Origin: Apteryx mantelli
Taxonomy: Eukaryota; Chordata; Aves; Apterygiformes; Apterygidae
Direction of reading: 5' to 3'
Length of the DNA: 64,000 bases
NCBI RefSeq assembly: GCF_036417845.1
Contig: NC_089979.1
Coordinates: 46,632,775-46,696,774 of the forward strand
The notes beneath the pieces were generated by a model, which ran no database searches, was not told the origin of the DNA, and saw only the letters and a program-made list of their open reading frames with translations. Position numbers and translations under genes: made by a program. This document shows positions 13,393 to 25,021 of this stretch, piece after piece. Each line of letters starts with the position of its first letter. Within the stretch, counting starts at the first letter, position 1.

Positions 13393-14199
13393 GGCTAGTT
13401 TGAAATCTTGATTAAAATTTCTACATACTCAATCAACCTGAATAAGTCAGAAGCGGTGGCTATAGGATACACGTCTACTTACGTGGAGTTTTGGAAGATC
13501 CCTCACCTTCTGGTGAACATGATGAAAATCAGTGTGCTAAATATATCAATACTTTAGGCAAATAGAGTATGATTTTAATGTTCTATAATTAACACCATGC
13601 TGATTCGTTTCTTCTATTCGTACTCATATTTCTAGTATGAAGACAAACAAAAGATTATTAACATTGAATGCTAAAAGAACCATTTAATTCTTAAAAGATC
13701 ATTTAACTTCATAACTAGGAAATAAATGAAGCTCTGGTCCAAAAGCACCCACACCAGGATAACTCCAGGAGCTCAGATTAAAGGTCTGCTTTACAAGTAA
13801 ACAGAGAGAATAATTCTCAGGTGCTTGAGGCTTTAGTGTTGTCTGCCAGCTGAGGTCTGAAGAATGAATATTACTTGAATGACCCAAATAATCTGGCAAA
13901 ATGTCTTCTTGAGTGCTCTGGCACAACAATGCCAAGAGCTGATACCAACTGCATAATCTTGTCTTTCTACTGAAGTGGCGACTTTCCCATTAATTCTGGG
14001 GGAGTGTGAAGTGCAACTGGAGCACTTGAATCTTGGATGTAACTCTTGTAACTTTCAGTGGCACGCCTGAAACTTTTCTTCTTGCCTTAACTTTTGCCTT
14101 TATCTTCAAATTTGATGTTATTGTTAAAAGTAACATCTCTGAAAAAGGAAGGCTGTGCTGAACACTGAGAGAAATTCAATTCAATTCTGATGATTGAAA

Positions 14200-16070
14200 A
14201 ATAAATGTAACCTGTTCATTTGTTTTGTTATTTGGATTATTACTATCCAAAATCACAGTGACTTAAATCTGTGCATTTTCAAGTTTTTGGCTTGATGGCC
14301 AAATTCTCAGTCTGCTTCTAAGCAAGAGGGTGGTCTGCGTACAGGGAATCTAGACTAAGTTAATTCCTAACACATCTTCTGCAGAATGGGGGGCCTAAGC
14401 GTGTCCCTCACACCCTGAGTCTTAATTTCTGCTGCTTGCCAAGGCACAATAGTTGTGAGCTTCTTTGGGCAGAGGAATATACACAAGATAAGACGCTTGT
14501 TTAAATAATCTTTCTCTCTTCTCTTTTTCCTCCACTCCCCCCACCAAACAGACTGACAAAACCTTTCTCTTTTGCAAAAAGAGTAATCAGTGAGCTTGAG
14601 ATGTGTCTGTCTGAGATCTCTGACCTGCTTTAAAGTGTGAACAAGTGGGCTGGGGCCAGCACTGCCAAGAACCAGAGCACTGGCATGGTCCGAAACAGCA
14701 GTTGTTTAGAGAGGAGAGTGCCTCTCTTTCTCTTGAAGTAGGACTTGCTAATACAGTCAGGATGAATAGAAAGGCAAGAACCAAGTCTAAATAGCCACTT
14801 CAAAGAGCCTATTGAAAACTGAGCAAAATCCTACGTCATTCAGGCTTGTGGAAAGGCAAAAGGAAAACAGAAGAGGGTCGTTGCTCCATTTATTCCTCTC
14901 TGTACATATTAGTAACTTCTCTTGCTACAAGGCTGCTTATACCCACTTCCTGCTCTCCAAACTCAAGCCCTTTCCTTTGGAAGTCTTTGTCTTGCATCTC
15001 TTGAGGCCCAGCTAATCAGATCTTCCTCTCAATTACTGAGTCAATTTTTTTCTTCCTCTACATCCACCCCAGCTGGGGATTATTTGGACAACTCAGTCTC
15101 CAGGAGGCATGTTTAATTCTTGGGATCACTTTTTACTAACAAACGCTTGCAAGCATGTATATTGTCTGCTGCTAAAAGGAATAGGCAAAGGCATCATATA
15201 GTGGATGGCTCTTGACTGATTATACTTCCCTCTGTACAGCATCCTTGTGAGCAGAAGATGTAGGCAAGGTGCCAGTGCTGTGCCTCAAGCTGTGCCTTGA
15301 TAGGCCAACGTTTCAGCCTCCAAGGAAAAGGCTTAAAGAGAGCCTACTTTGGTGAACACATGAGGGAAGAGACAAGGAAAAACTCGTGAATATTCTATTT
15401 TCCTTATCAGGATGGTAAGGTTAAGCCTTTTACCAACTTGGTATAAAATAAGCTTTAATATCAAATCGCTTTAATCCTTTTCCTGACTCATATAGCATTC
15501 TTTCAGTAGAATATGTGTGAAGAAGCAGCAACTTCCCTTGTCAGGACAGCCTGAAAATTCGGTGAGCTTTCTAGGGCCAGAAGAGTAAAAGGAAGGACCC
15601 AGACTCACCCAGCTAAGTGAGGAATGAAGCAGATACATTATGGAAAATAAGCGTTTACCAGCTATATAGACCATGCAAATTACCCAACCTTTTTTCCTTT
15701 CCCTGAAATAGCTGTTCCTAAAGCACAAGGAAGAAATTTATTACTTCTTAAATTTTATAACAGAAGAGTTTTCTGGGATTATCTATGGATTTACTTCAAA
15801 GCAGGGTTTAGTTTCTGGAATCTGAGAGAGGTGAGCTATTTGCACATTTAATATTCTTACTGGAAACTGTGTGGTGTGATAATGCTGCAAGAAACCAGCA
15901 TATACAAAAGATGGCCATTATCACAAATAAAGCTCCAAACTCAATCTCTAAGTAGAGAGCATCTAGACTCTTTCAGTAATCCATTCTTCAAAACACTGAA
16001 ATAAGTGTCACTGCATGTGGGCTATTTCTGCGTGTTCCATCTTTGAGTGGTAGCATGGACCTCTAAATCA
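14200..16070. other. Gene-free stretch
   Basis: No gene, RNA or repeat is recognised here. Open frames are under 90 residues and resemble nothing known to me. Confidence 0.55.
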
Positions 16071-16071
16071 G

Positions 16072-16344
16072 TTACACAGAATCACAGAATCGCTGAGGTT
16101 GGAAGGGACCTCTGGAGATCATCTAGTCCAACTCCCCTGCTCAAGCAGGGTCAACTAGAGCACGTTGCACAGGATTGCATCCAGGCGTGTTTTGAATATC
16201 TCCAGAGAAGGAGACTCCACCACCTCTCTGGGCAACCTGTTCCAGTGCTCTGTCACCCTCACAGTGAAGAAGTTTTTCCTCATGTTCAGATGGAACTGTC
16301 TGTGTTTCAGTTTCTGCCCGTTGCCTCGCGTCCTGTTGTTAGCT
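16072..16344 (-). mobile_element. CR1 LINE 3' fragment
   Basis: The plus strand starts CACAGAATCACAGAATCG then AGGTTGGAAGGGACCTCTGG, the reverse complement of the CR1 3' terminus with its octamer-type tail. It continues through the typical GGGCAACCTGTTCCAGTGCT block to TTTCTGCCCGTTGCC. It is cut at the CR1 5' side near 16344, as usual for truncated reverse transcription. Divergence is modest, so it is one of the younger repeats here. Confidence 0.93.
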
Positions 16345-16349
16345 TGGAT

Positions 16350-19300
16350 CTTGTACTTCAGTTATGGTAATTAAAGGCAGATAACTTTTGTTCAGTCATG
16401 AAGTTGCAATCTGCTAAACCACAGTAAGTGCTATTCATCAGATGTTTTGTGGCCATTAAGAGAGCAATCTGTGTCTGGATTATGTCCCTGTGGTTCCAGC
16501 TTATGGCAAATATAGAGTGCTTAGATTTAGTTTCACTCTTTTCAATTGTTGGTTAAGGCAAGCTGAATCATTTTCTGGCTACTGTGACTCAGACAATATC
16601 CTGGATGGAAGTGACTTCAATAAATGTAAATGTCTAAAAGGTGGGAATGATTCCCCTTTATACTCAAAAGAGAGATATCTAATGGTGGATCTCAGAGTGC
16701 AAATCCTCTCATTTTAAGGTAGCTGCCTATGCTAAAGGAATTGCTTTGTTAATTGCATTAATATCTTGAGAAAAGAATGCTCCTACATGTGTCTGCAATG
16801 TGGGTGTCTGTATCTTCATGGCAAAACACAGGTGAGATACATCTTACTCCTGATATCTGTGTTTGCACTCAAGGGTTTTATCCATTTGCATTAAATGAAC
16901 TTTAGCAGCCGAGGGATTATAAACTTATGGTTGTCCCTGTCTCTGGTAATTAGCACTTTTCAGCACAATATTCTCTTGAATTAGAATTTACATAATTTAT
17001 GGACCACCAAGTATATTTTTCCAGCCATAACTTGGAGCACTGTTCAGCATTCAATTTCATGCTTTCAGGGCACAAAGCCATGAATCACCTCCCTGATATT
17101 CAAGGTCATTTCTCCCTTTGTAGTTCTAATATCATGATGACACCTTGATTCTAAGTAACCATTGCATTACATCCCTGTAATAATCAGGGGCTAACAAATC
17201 ACAGTAGATGAAATAATCTCCAAGATGTAATCTTTAAATTACTGATCTGACTTTCTCTCCTTTTTTCAAAACTGTATTGCAAAGACTCTAAATCCTGATT
17301 GTAATAAATTTATAAAATTCTGGGAGAGAAGAGACAATCCTAGATACAGAAATGGTGCTTTTAAGATTTGCCTGTCTTTACGTCTTACCAAAAGCTCATA
17401 ATGTTCTAATAATGTTGAGGGGAAAAAAAATTTCAGATTGACAGAACTCATGCTGCCATTTCCTTTGGTGAGAGTAGGAGGTTTAATATTTGTGATTTTT
17501 TTCATAGGTACCTAACTCTTTCCCTGAAATGTACAGAGGTCCTATATGACCAACGCATGTAGATTTGACTGGATGACTACATACTTGATGACGCCAAGGT
17601 AAATGTTGTAGCATATGAATCCTTGATTGAATTTACTAAACAACAAGTAATAAAATGCTATGCAAAATCTGAACTTGTTTGCTACTAATTTATTTTCCCG
17701 GTCTGATAGGCAGATCTTTGCAGAATTAATTTCAGTTTCTCTGCGAATTGTTTTTACTGACTAATGTCAACCGATTTCATGAGATATCCACTAGATTATG
17801 TTAACTAAAAACTGTAGATGCTTGGCTCAGCTGAAAGACTTTAAGGCCTAATTTTGTCACTGGAGTTTGATAGAACCACTTCTTCTAAAACACACTTAGT
17901 ATTTCTAATTGTCGATCTTCAGCCTTCTCCAAAAATAGCTGTGATTTCATGTCATGCTCCTTAGCCCCATGAAACAACTTAGTGTTTAACATGGTTCTCA
18001 TCTGGGATGAGAATAAAGTTTCTGTTCTACATCCAGGCTTGCTTCTGAGAGGAACTAAATTCAGCATAGTAGACTCTTTTTTTCTCCTGTCCCAAATTAT
18101 TTCTGAGCATACATCCCTAATCTTCTAGTCACCTGATCTCACCCACTGGAATCAGAAGAGACATTAAGAGTGTCTTCTCTTAAATTAATATCCTGTAAAA
18201 TGGGTTTTAAGAGCCTTCATTCTTTTTATCCTGAAGCTGACTTTTTTTTCCCCTAAAAGCTCCTTGCCCTCCAGCCATCAATGTTCCTGAAGAAAAAAAA
18301 TAAAGCAAGGCAAGGAAGTCTTGTCAGTGGTCCGAAGCACCTCCTCATCTTCAGTCTCTCTTGCAGAAGCAAAGTGATCATGATGTGAAGCAGGAAAAGG
18401 AAGGGGGGAAAGGAGTTAGAAGGAAAAAAAAAATGTTACTTTCCACAGTGTTGCCATCAGCTTTCATTCTGAAAATTTGTCATTTACCACATGTACTTGC
18501 TCGATCCTTCCTTTTGCGATCTTCCAATTTGAAACGTGTTGCTCTACACAGCTGATTCAATTTTTGAACCCCCTAGTTCATCCAGTCTCACTGAATTCAG
18601 ACTATTTCTTCAGTCATAGATAATGTGCAAGAATTACACTAAGAACAAATGGCAAGTGCAGTCAGCAGCTCTCCAGAGACCTTTGTGAAAGATAAGGAAC
18701 CTCGGCCACCCAAAGAGGTCAGGGGTAGCTACTGGGCTGTATTCAGCCAATTAACTGTGAGCATCTGAGCTATCACAACTACAGACTAGTGCCACTGGAT
18801 CCTAGCTCCTTCCACAAGCTAAGAGCAGGGAGTAAGCATCATGACATCTAAGTCATGTACCTGTAGTTTAAGCACGACACACCATGGCCACAATTTCAAG
18901 AAAGAGCTGAAGTACCTGAGAAATCTAGTGCCTAATGGTTAATCAAGGGCAGCATCCCGGCCATGTAGTCACCCAGTATAGGCAACTCAAAGCAGGTGAA
19001 AGCAGTCAGATCAAATCCCTGATATTTCTAGGTTTCCAGGTGGTGTTTGTTCCTAATAACTCAAGTACTCCCCTTCTCCTGTTGATCTTGATGTGACTGA
19101 TACACTGTCTGTGGCTTCCTTTGGATTTGTTTTCATCCAAGTAGGAAGGATATGCAACTTTTCCAGTAAAGATTATTTTAACTCTTTCAGAATCACCCAG
19201 CAAGCTGTAAAGCCTTCCAGACCTACAGAAGACACTTGTTGATGCAAGTCCTCCTTCAGTTTGAGTGATCTGTAATAGATGTGTCTGGAATCTTCAGTAT

Positions 19301-19550
19301 TCACTGCAATGAATCTGTGTTAGCAGCTGCAAAATGTCAAAAAATTATTCTTGGGCCTCAACAAAACTCTTAAAAAAATAACTGATAGCATCAGTTTCAA
19401 GTAGATAGTGAAAAGTGCAGAACCACTGTCAGATGCACCATACTTAAATGAGGCAAATATACTGATATAATATTCTTTAGAACAATACAACTATTGATGA
19501 TGGTAAGCTTCAAAAGGAAAACCATAATGCTTATTGCATTTACATGCTTT
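16350..19550. other. Gene-free stretch between CR1 fragment and FABP relict
   Basis: The sequence is AT-rich with open frames under 90 residues. Nothing resembling a FABP exon or another gene is seen. In minus-strand order it is downstream of the FABP-like exon 4. Confidence 0.55.
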
Positions 19551-19667
19551 TTAATAATCACCCAGAAAACCAAATCTTCGGTGATGAGTTCTGAACCAAT
19601 ACTGCGGTGACAGATGTTCATCTGCTTTCTCATACATCCTAGTGCAAGTGAAATCATTCATGATGTT
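19551..19667 (-). pseudogene. FABP-like exon 4 with degraded 5' end and long C-terminal extension
   Basis: The frame reads MNDFTCTRMYEKADEHLSPQ and continues to TAA at 19553-19551. DFTCTRMYEK matches the last beta strand of FABPs (CTRxYEK). The usual Glu-Cys start is replaced by an A-rich stretch, and neither upstream AG restores the frame from exon 3. The family normally stops just after YEKx; FABP12 has a short tail, but this one is longer. Confidence 0.7.
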
Positions 19668-20619
19668 TTTTTCTTTTTCTTAAAAAAAGAGCATACACTG
19701 AAAATGATGTCCCTAGTCACAGAAAAAACTGTAATGATTATAGATTAGTGCACTTAAAATAAAGAAAGAAAATTTCCATCACAGGTTTTGTGAGACAAAC
19801 ATACATTAAAAAACACTGCAGACTTGCAGCATATAATCAGATTTTTTGTCTTAATGACTGATAGTGGTATAAACTCAGCCATCTGTTTGTTTCTCCATTT
19901 CAATTTCTAAGGATGCAAAAGCCATTCTATCTAAAGTTCTCATTAACTTTAATCTATTGTCCTTGGAGAGAGTAGGAATACTCAATTATGTCCATTTTAT
20001 AAGGGTACAGAGAGTGAGGCTTAGATGCCCACAGGACTGTGGCAAGCAGTGACGTACTGAACCCTCACCCCTGAGATAGATGTCTACTCTGTGTGCTGGG
20101 GAACGCCTAAGGAAAGGATTGTAGATCCTGAGCAGGACCTACTTAACCTAGCCAGGAATGACAGAGTGAAGAGCAGCTCCTAGGAAGCTAATCCTAGCTC
20201 ATGTGCCCAAATATGAGAAGGATGTTAAGCTGAATGCCTCTTTCTTGAGTTAGGCGGCAGTCTGCAGGGTTCCTCATGGCAGGGCAGCAGGCACCCCAAG
20301 GCCAGAGCCCTCACCAGCCATAAGAGACTTAGGGTCCCCAACTCCCCCATCTGCAGGAGAGAGCTTTGGGTGTGTCGGTAGTAACCAAACGGTGTTAAAA
20401 ACTTGACAAGAAGAAACATTATGCTGTTACTCAGAAGCTATTGTTCACAATATACATGTAACCTTCCTAGAGTCTATAATGTTAACTTACCTCAAACTCC
20501 TTCTTTAACTGATCGTGTTCCTAGTGTGGGACCTGGCTATACAGAGAAGATGAAACACGTAAAAACATAAGCTGAGCTGATCTCTCACTTGACTGGATAC
20601 TGAGCTACAGAATACTCAC

Positions 20620-20717
20620 CAGCACCATATTCCCATCCATTGTCTCTTGATTATGTGCTGTTTGCTGTCCCATTTCTGGACCTCATCCAGTGACCCGTGG
20701 TCTAAAGTCACAGTGCT
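20620..20717 (-). pseudogene. FABP-like exon 3 with 4-bp deletion
   Basis: The acceptor CTCAG and donor GTGAGT are good. The exon reads STVTLDHGSLDEVQKWD, then SKQHIIKRQ, then shifts frame. The expected tail MDGNMVL is still present in another frame. The length is 98 bp against the family's 102, so four bases are missing just after the IKR motif. A read-through protein would hit TGA a few codons later at the donor. Confidence 0.82.
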
Positions 20718-21249
20718 CTGAGGAAATATGAAGCTAGTCATGAGCCTCCTAGTCATACTACAGTTGTATTCTAGATTACAGTGATATCTCTGTTCCTTCA
20801 TCAGGATGGTGTTTCTATTATACTGTAACTACAGAAACATACAGCTTTGGTTTTACTACCTTAACTTCAGCCATTCAGTACTTAATTAATCAGCTTACCC
20901 AGGTTAGTCAGCTAGGCTGCAGCTACAGACAAGGTGAAATGAGAGAGGCAGGTCCAGACCACGCGTTAATTTAATTTATTTTATGATGGGATGCATCTGG
21001 AAGTGAATTTCTCTTTCTATTGACTACAAAGAGAACAGAGATGACTAATTTACAATTAAACCTCCTGCCCTGAACAGGTTTTTGTCTTGCAGAATCAAGG
21101 AGTGATTATTCAACACTCAGAAATACCCATACCCTGTCTTGGGGTTTCATGCTGCAGCTCATTAGCTTGATAAGTTTTTCATAAAACAGGTGGGCAGTAG
21201 TCTGTACTGGCACAATTTAATGTCTTTACTGATGATGGAAGTTGATACA

Positions 21250-22052
21250 AAATCCCTACCAAATAAAACCTGTGGATGACACAAAGACTGGCAGAATGAT
21301 AAACAGCGACAGACTAAGGGCTGATAATTCAGCATGAGCTGCATGTCTTGGTAACAAACAAAATGTGTTATAATATGCATGTAAAATGGGATATTGGAAA
21401 GCTGTGAATTTCAAAAGGATTTTGATCAAATCATACAGTATCTACTCTAGTCTAGCAGTGACAAATGGGGCTAATGTGATTCTTGGGAGTATTGACTCAG
21501 GAGGGTATTTACCCTCTCATTGTGGTACTAAGGATACTGGATGCAGAGTATGTTGTGAAGGATCTAGAGCAGATTCATCAAAGAGCTGCACAAATTTTCT
21601 GAGGGCTGAAAAAATGCCTTGCAGTGAGAGGTGTATATAGCTTGAGTTGATTGAGAAGTGAGCAGAACACAGTATAATCATCTCCCCTTTGTTGCAGACA
21701 CACAGCAGGAAGATAATATTAGATTTGAAAGAGCTCCTTATTCTAAAAAGAAAGGCATAACAATGGCCTTTATTTGGAAGCTGAAACTGGACAATTTCAA
21801 AATAGAAATGAAGTACAGTTAAGTATACCCACTGAGTGAGTGAAATTAATAAAATAGGATAGGAATTCTCTGCATCTTGGTTCCAAATCAGGACTAGTAA
21901 TTTTTTAGTATCATGTGTCTAGAAGACATGTGCTTTAGTCAAATTCAAATTATCTTTCTCACTTACAGGCACTACTGTGTGAAGTAGATTGACTTACGAA
22001 ATACAGAAGTCAGGCTAGATTAATATCTATCTTAACTTCTATGAATCTGATG
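21250..22052 (+). mobile_element. Ancient CR1/L3-type LINE 3' region
   Basis: The stretch resembles the 3' end of old CR1/L3-type elements: GATGACACAAAGACTGGCAG, then an HQRAAQIF-like region, then GTGAGAGG, AAAGGCATAACAATGGCC, CTGAAACTGGACAATTTCA, and finally GTCAGGCTAG followed by a CTATGAATCTGATGA tail. It lies in the intron between FABP-like exons 2 and 3, antisense to them, and ends about 190 bp from exon 2. Many small indels show great age. Confidence 0.75.
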
Positions 22053-22241
22053 AAGAAAAAGCACATCAGGGAAATTCTTAAAATACCTGGCTCCTCTGTA
22101 TTCTTAGGTATGGAATTTCCATTTCAATTTCATTGTTTTCAAAAGCAACTGGGTTTCACAATTATTCTTGCTAACAATATGCAGGTCTTTTCTTGTTCTT
22201 CTGAACATATGGGCTATCTAAAGGAAATCTTTCATTCTCAC

Positions 22242-22411
22242 CTTAGTTTTACAGCCATCTGGTATGGTTTCATTAAACTCCTTACCCAGTGTGAAAGAGA
22301 TTTTGTTTTTTTTAAAAGCACTTTTTGTTTTGATGGTGGTCACATTCCCTTCAGCACTGATTGCCATGGTAGGTTTGGCCAGCGTGCCCAGTTTCATGGA
22401 GGCTAGTCCCA
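22242..22411 (-). pseudogene. FABP-like exon 2 (open, spliceable)
   Basis: The exon gives 56 codons plus two bases without a stop, with a consensus donor AAG|GTGAGA. The acceptor is a poly-T tract ending in TTTAG that directly abuts the coding match. The exon is 170 bp here, against 173 bp for typical FABP genes, because the AG sits where the last bases of the preceding glycine codon would be. If used, this gives an in-frame loss of one residue. Conserved features are LAKP, TIKT, ISF.LG.EF and KTK. Confidence 0.85.
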
Positions 22412-24095
22412 CTAAAAAAAAAAAAAGAAAAAGTGTAATCTCTGCCAGAAACCTAAGCAAACTCTTGGGGAACTGAATGTCTTGGAAAGAGAAAAGTAGC
22501 ACTGACGGGAAATGCAAATATTTCACAACATGTGGTCTTGAAGAGCTCTTAGCATCTACAGTACTTAATTCCTACTGAGGACAGGATGTGTTGTATAATC
22601 TATCAAAGTCAATGGCTCAGTGTCTTCCTTGCTAAGTAGGAAGGATATTTTCCATCACTGTCAGGTCACTGCAGTCCACTGTTATCTTTTATAACTGCCT
22701 TATAAATACTTTGTCGGATGTTCCATAAACTTGTTAAACTGTCATATGGACCCTGTACTCCTGTACAGAATGCACTTCATGAGGTAAGAATAAAGGTACA
22801 TATTAAACAAGCTTCATAAGATGAAGGGCAATAGTGCATTCCTTTTTTTCAGCTTTCATGGTTGGATAGAGCATCAGTAGTAACTGAGCACTAAATGGGA
22901 AGCTGAACACAAATGGGGCTACGTGCTTGTGGGATGAACGCTGGTACTGTGAAGAAGACCAGGTGTAAGCTCTAGAGTTTCAGTACAGCAGCTCCATTAA
23001 CTTCCAAAGCTGTAAGTTGGTGGCAACTAGACAAGTATTCCCCTGGTATTCCCCTGTATATTACAATTGCACCATCCAGTTTCCTAATGAAAAGAGAAGG
23101 GATCATGAAAGGTTAGTATAAAGGTCTGTCTTGTGCTAACAAAGCCAGAGTTTGACATGAATTTGATGCTTAGAATAAATGACAGTGGCTGCAGAACTCA
23201 AAAGTGTCAAGAAGTAGCAAAATAGTGTCCTGCTTTTTCCTGTGGTGATACTAACTGTGTTATTGCCAGATTGCCTGATGCTAAAAGGAGTAGGAATCTT
23301 AATCCTGAGCTTACATTCAGGCTGCCTGTGAGGTCCAAAGCTGAAAACAGCAAAAATCACTATATGCATCTGCTCTAGACGCACACCCCAGACCTGTGAA
23401 TGTTGCCTGGTGAGGACACTGTATGTGACAGCTCTGCCTGCAGTTTGGAAGGTATTCACACCTGCAAAAAAGTCCCCACAGATCAGCAGGATGTTGTGCA
23501 ATGCATGCTTGTATCTACCTGGCAAGACCTCTACAAAACCAAAACTTCTCCCAAGCTGAATGAGAATAAACTGCAAGCCTGAAGGAAAAATCCAGAAATT
23601 TCCAGGGTTGCTGGGACTGAGTAAGCTGAAACAATCCTACCTGACCAGTTTCTGCACATGGCTGTGGTTTGGTGATTTTTTTTTCCTGAGCATTGCTGGC
23701 ATGTTCTGAACTCCACCTGGCTGGTTTGCTGAGTGGGGGGTAAGATACTTTATGGAGAACACAGTTGTACAAGTAATTTTTATGCTAACATCAATAATTC
23801 TACGGTTCACTCCAATAAAAACTGAGACAAAATGATGTCTTCAGACTTCACGCCTTAGAAGGATAAGCCTGAAGGAAGGACCATCACAAGAAAATCTTAT
23901 TAGAAATCCCCCAGAGAGATTCTGCCACACCTCTAAAAAACAAAGTTGAACACATAAGTGGTGCATATTTTGAGACACTAGAGATTTTAGAAACATGGTT
24001 TACCAAAATCTGTGTTACAGGCGATATCTGAATCATCTGAATCATCACATTTCATTTAGACTTTGATTCATGTTTTCCAAGAATGGTTAAAAGCA

Positions 24096-24172
24096 GAAAG
24101 CAGTAAGCATACTTAATAAGCATACTTAATAAGCAATAAGCATTAAGCAGTAAGCATAAAAGCATAGAAAAC
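24096..24172. repeat. Minisatellite of AAGCATACTTAAT-like units
   Basis: Two perfect AAGCATACTTAAT copies are followed by shorter variants (AAGCAATAAGCATT, AAGCAGTAAGCAT, AAAAGCAT). The array is about 75 bp in all. Confidence 0.85.
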
Positions 24173-24317
24173 AGTAAGATGGGGCAGGTCAGAGTCCAGG
24201 GAACACCTGCCAGAATCAGCTGGATTCAGGGAATTACTATTGCACAGGCATATCTCAGGGTAGAAGATGTGTCTGAGACAAGCTGTTAATGTCCCGGTAT
24301 TAGATTGTAGGGGCACT

Positions 24318-24336
24318 AAAAAAAAAAAAAAAAAAA
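24318..24336. repeat. Poly-A tract
   Basis: There are about 19 consecutive A with no upstream gene-like sequence. Confidence 0.85.
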
Positions 24337-24973
24337 GACCAGAAGATTTTTATCTTCTTTGTTCTGCCAGCTGAAGAAAAAAATGCCTCTGCTCTTATAT
24401 TCTACAGTTTCTTCCAAATTGTATGAGCTTGTGAGCTTCCAGCTCATTTGAAAGTAGTATTGGTATTTAAATGGATTTTCATTAAAACATTGCTTCTTTG
24501 CTTTCTGGATGCAAAATTTCATCCTTTTGATTAGACTCCTGAATCCATTTTTCTCATGGAAAAGTAAAAACAATCATTAAAGTTTTAAAACCAGGCTTAC
24601 CTTTTAACATTATTTCTGTGATAAAGATATCTTTAGCAGAATTGCATGAGTTAGAACATTTACAGATGGGTTATTAACAAGTGTATGTAACAGCAGAGAC
24701 GTGATACTCTCTTCCAAGTGAAACAGATTACACAGGCAGTTTCCTGACAATATAGGATACTCCCTGCAGTTTGATTTCCAATCTTTGCCTAGTCCACTAT
24801 TCCTTCTTTCCCTGCATGATATTCTTTGCCTTCATAGTTATTATCTTCTTATACTTGCAAATGTAGTAAAGAAAAAAAAAATTCCTTCAGCCCCTCTCTC
24901 CTATCCTTACCTCTATTTCAACTGTAGAGTAGTATAGATAAAAGAGAAAACATATTTCAATTGAAAGATAATC

Positions 24974-25021
24974 TTATATATATATATATATATACACATA
25001 TATATATATATTATGTATATA
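24974..25021. repeat. (TA)n microsatellite
   Basis: This is an alternating TA tract with one ACAC interruption, about 45 bp long and probably variable in length. Confidence 0.95.

Larger units (their letters stand above)
12121..14160 (-). pseudogene. Unrecognised decayed coding-like stretch
   Basis: Minus-strand frames here read like protein broken by stops and shifts. Pieces include one of 78 residues (13935-13699), one of 78 (13087-12851), one of 87 (12651-12388), and an 80-residue membrane-like one (12412-12140). The last has two hydrophobic segments, FILTFLSFTLLLSSS and MLALSIAAIFPLMLIIILG, and overlaps the 87-residue frame after a one-base shift. Further in-frame scraps occur at about 14.0-14.1 kb. 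I do not recognise the family. It may be an old membrane-protein gene, or chance open frames in AT-rich DNA. Confidence 0.25.
19551..22411 (-). pseudogene. FABP12-like fatty-acid-binding-protein gene relict (exons 2-4)
   Basis: Three minus-strand segments in correct order and spacing match exons 2, 3 and 4 of the cellular fatty-acid-binding protein family, which are small cytosolic lipid carriers. Exon 2 (22411-22242) reads VGLASMKLGTLAKPTMAIS onward to FNETIPDGCKTK. Exon 3 (20717-20620) reads STVTLDHGSLDEVQKWD and ends with a frameshift. Exon 4 contains DFTCTRMYEKA. The TKSxFKxN, ISFxLG and TPxG-KTK pattern, and extra residues after YEK, resemble mammalian FABP12, the usual IMPA1 neighbour. 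No exon 1 was found to the right. An old CR1/L3 copy lies in the intron between exons 2 and 3. Assignment to the family is firm, to FABP12 fairly likely, and loss of function likely. Confidence 0.8.
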
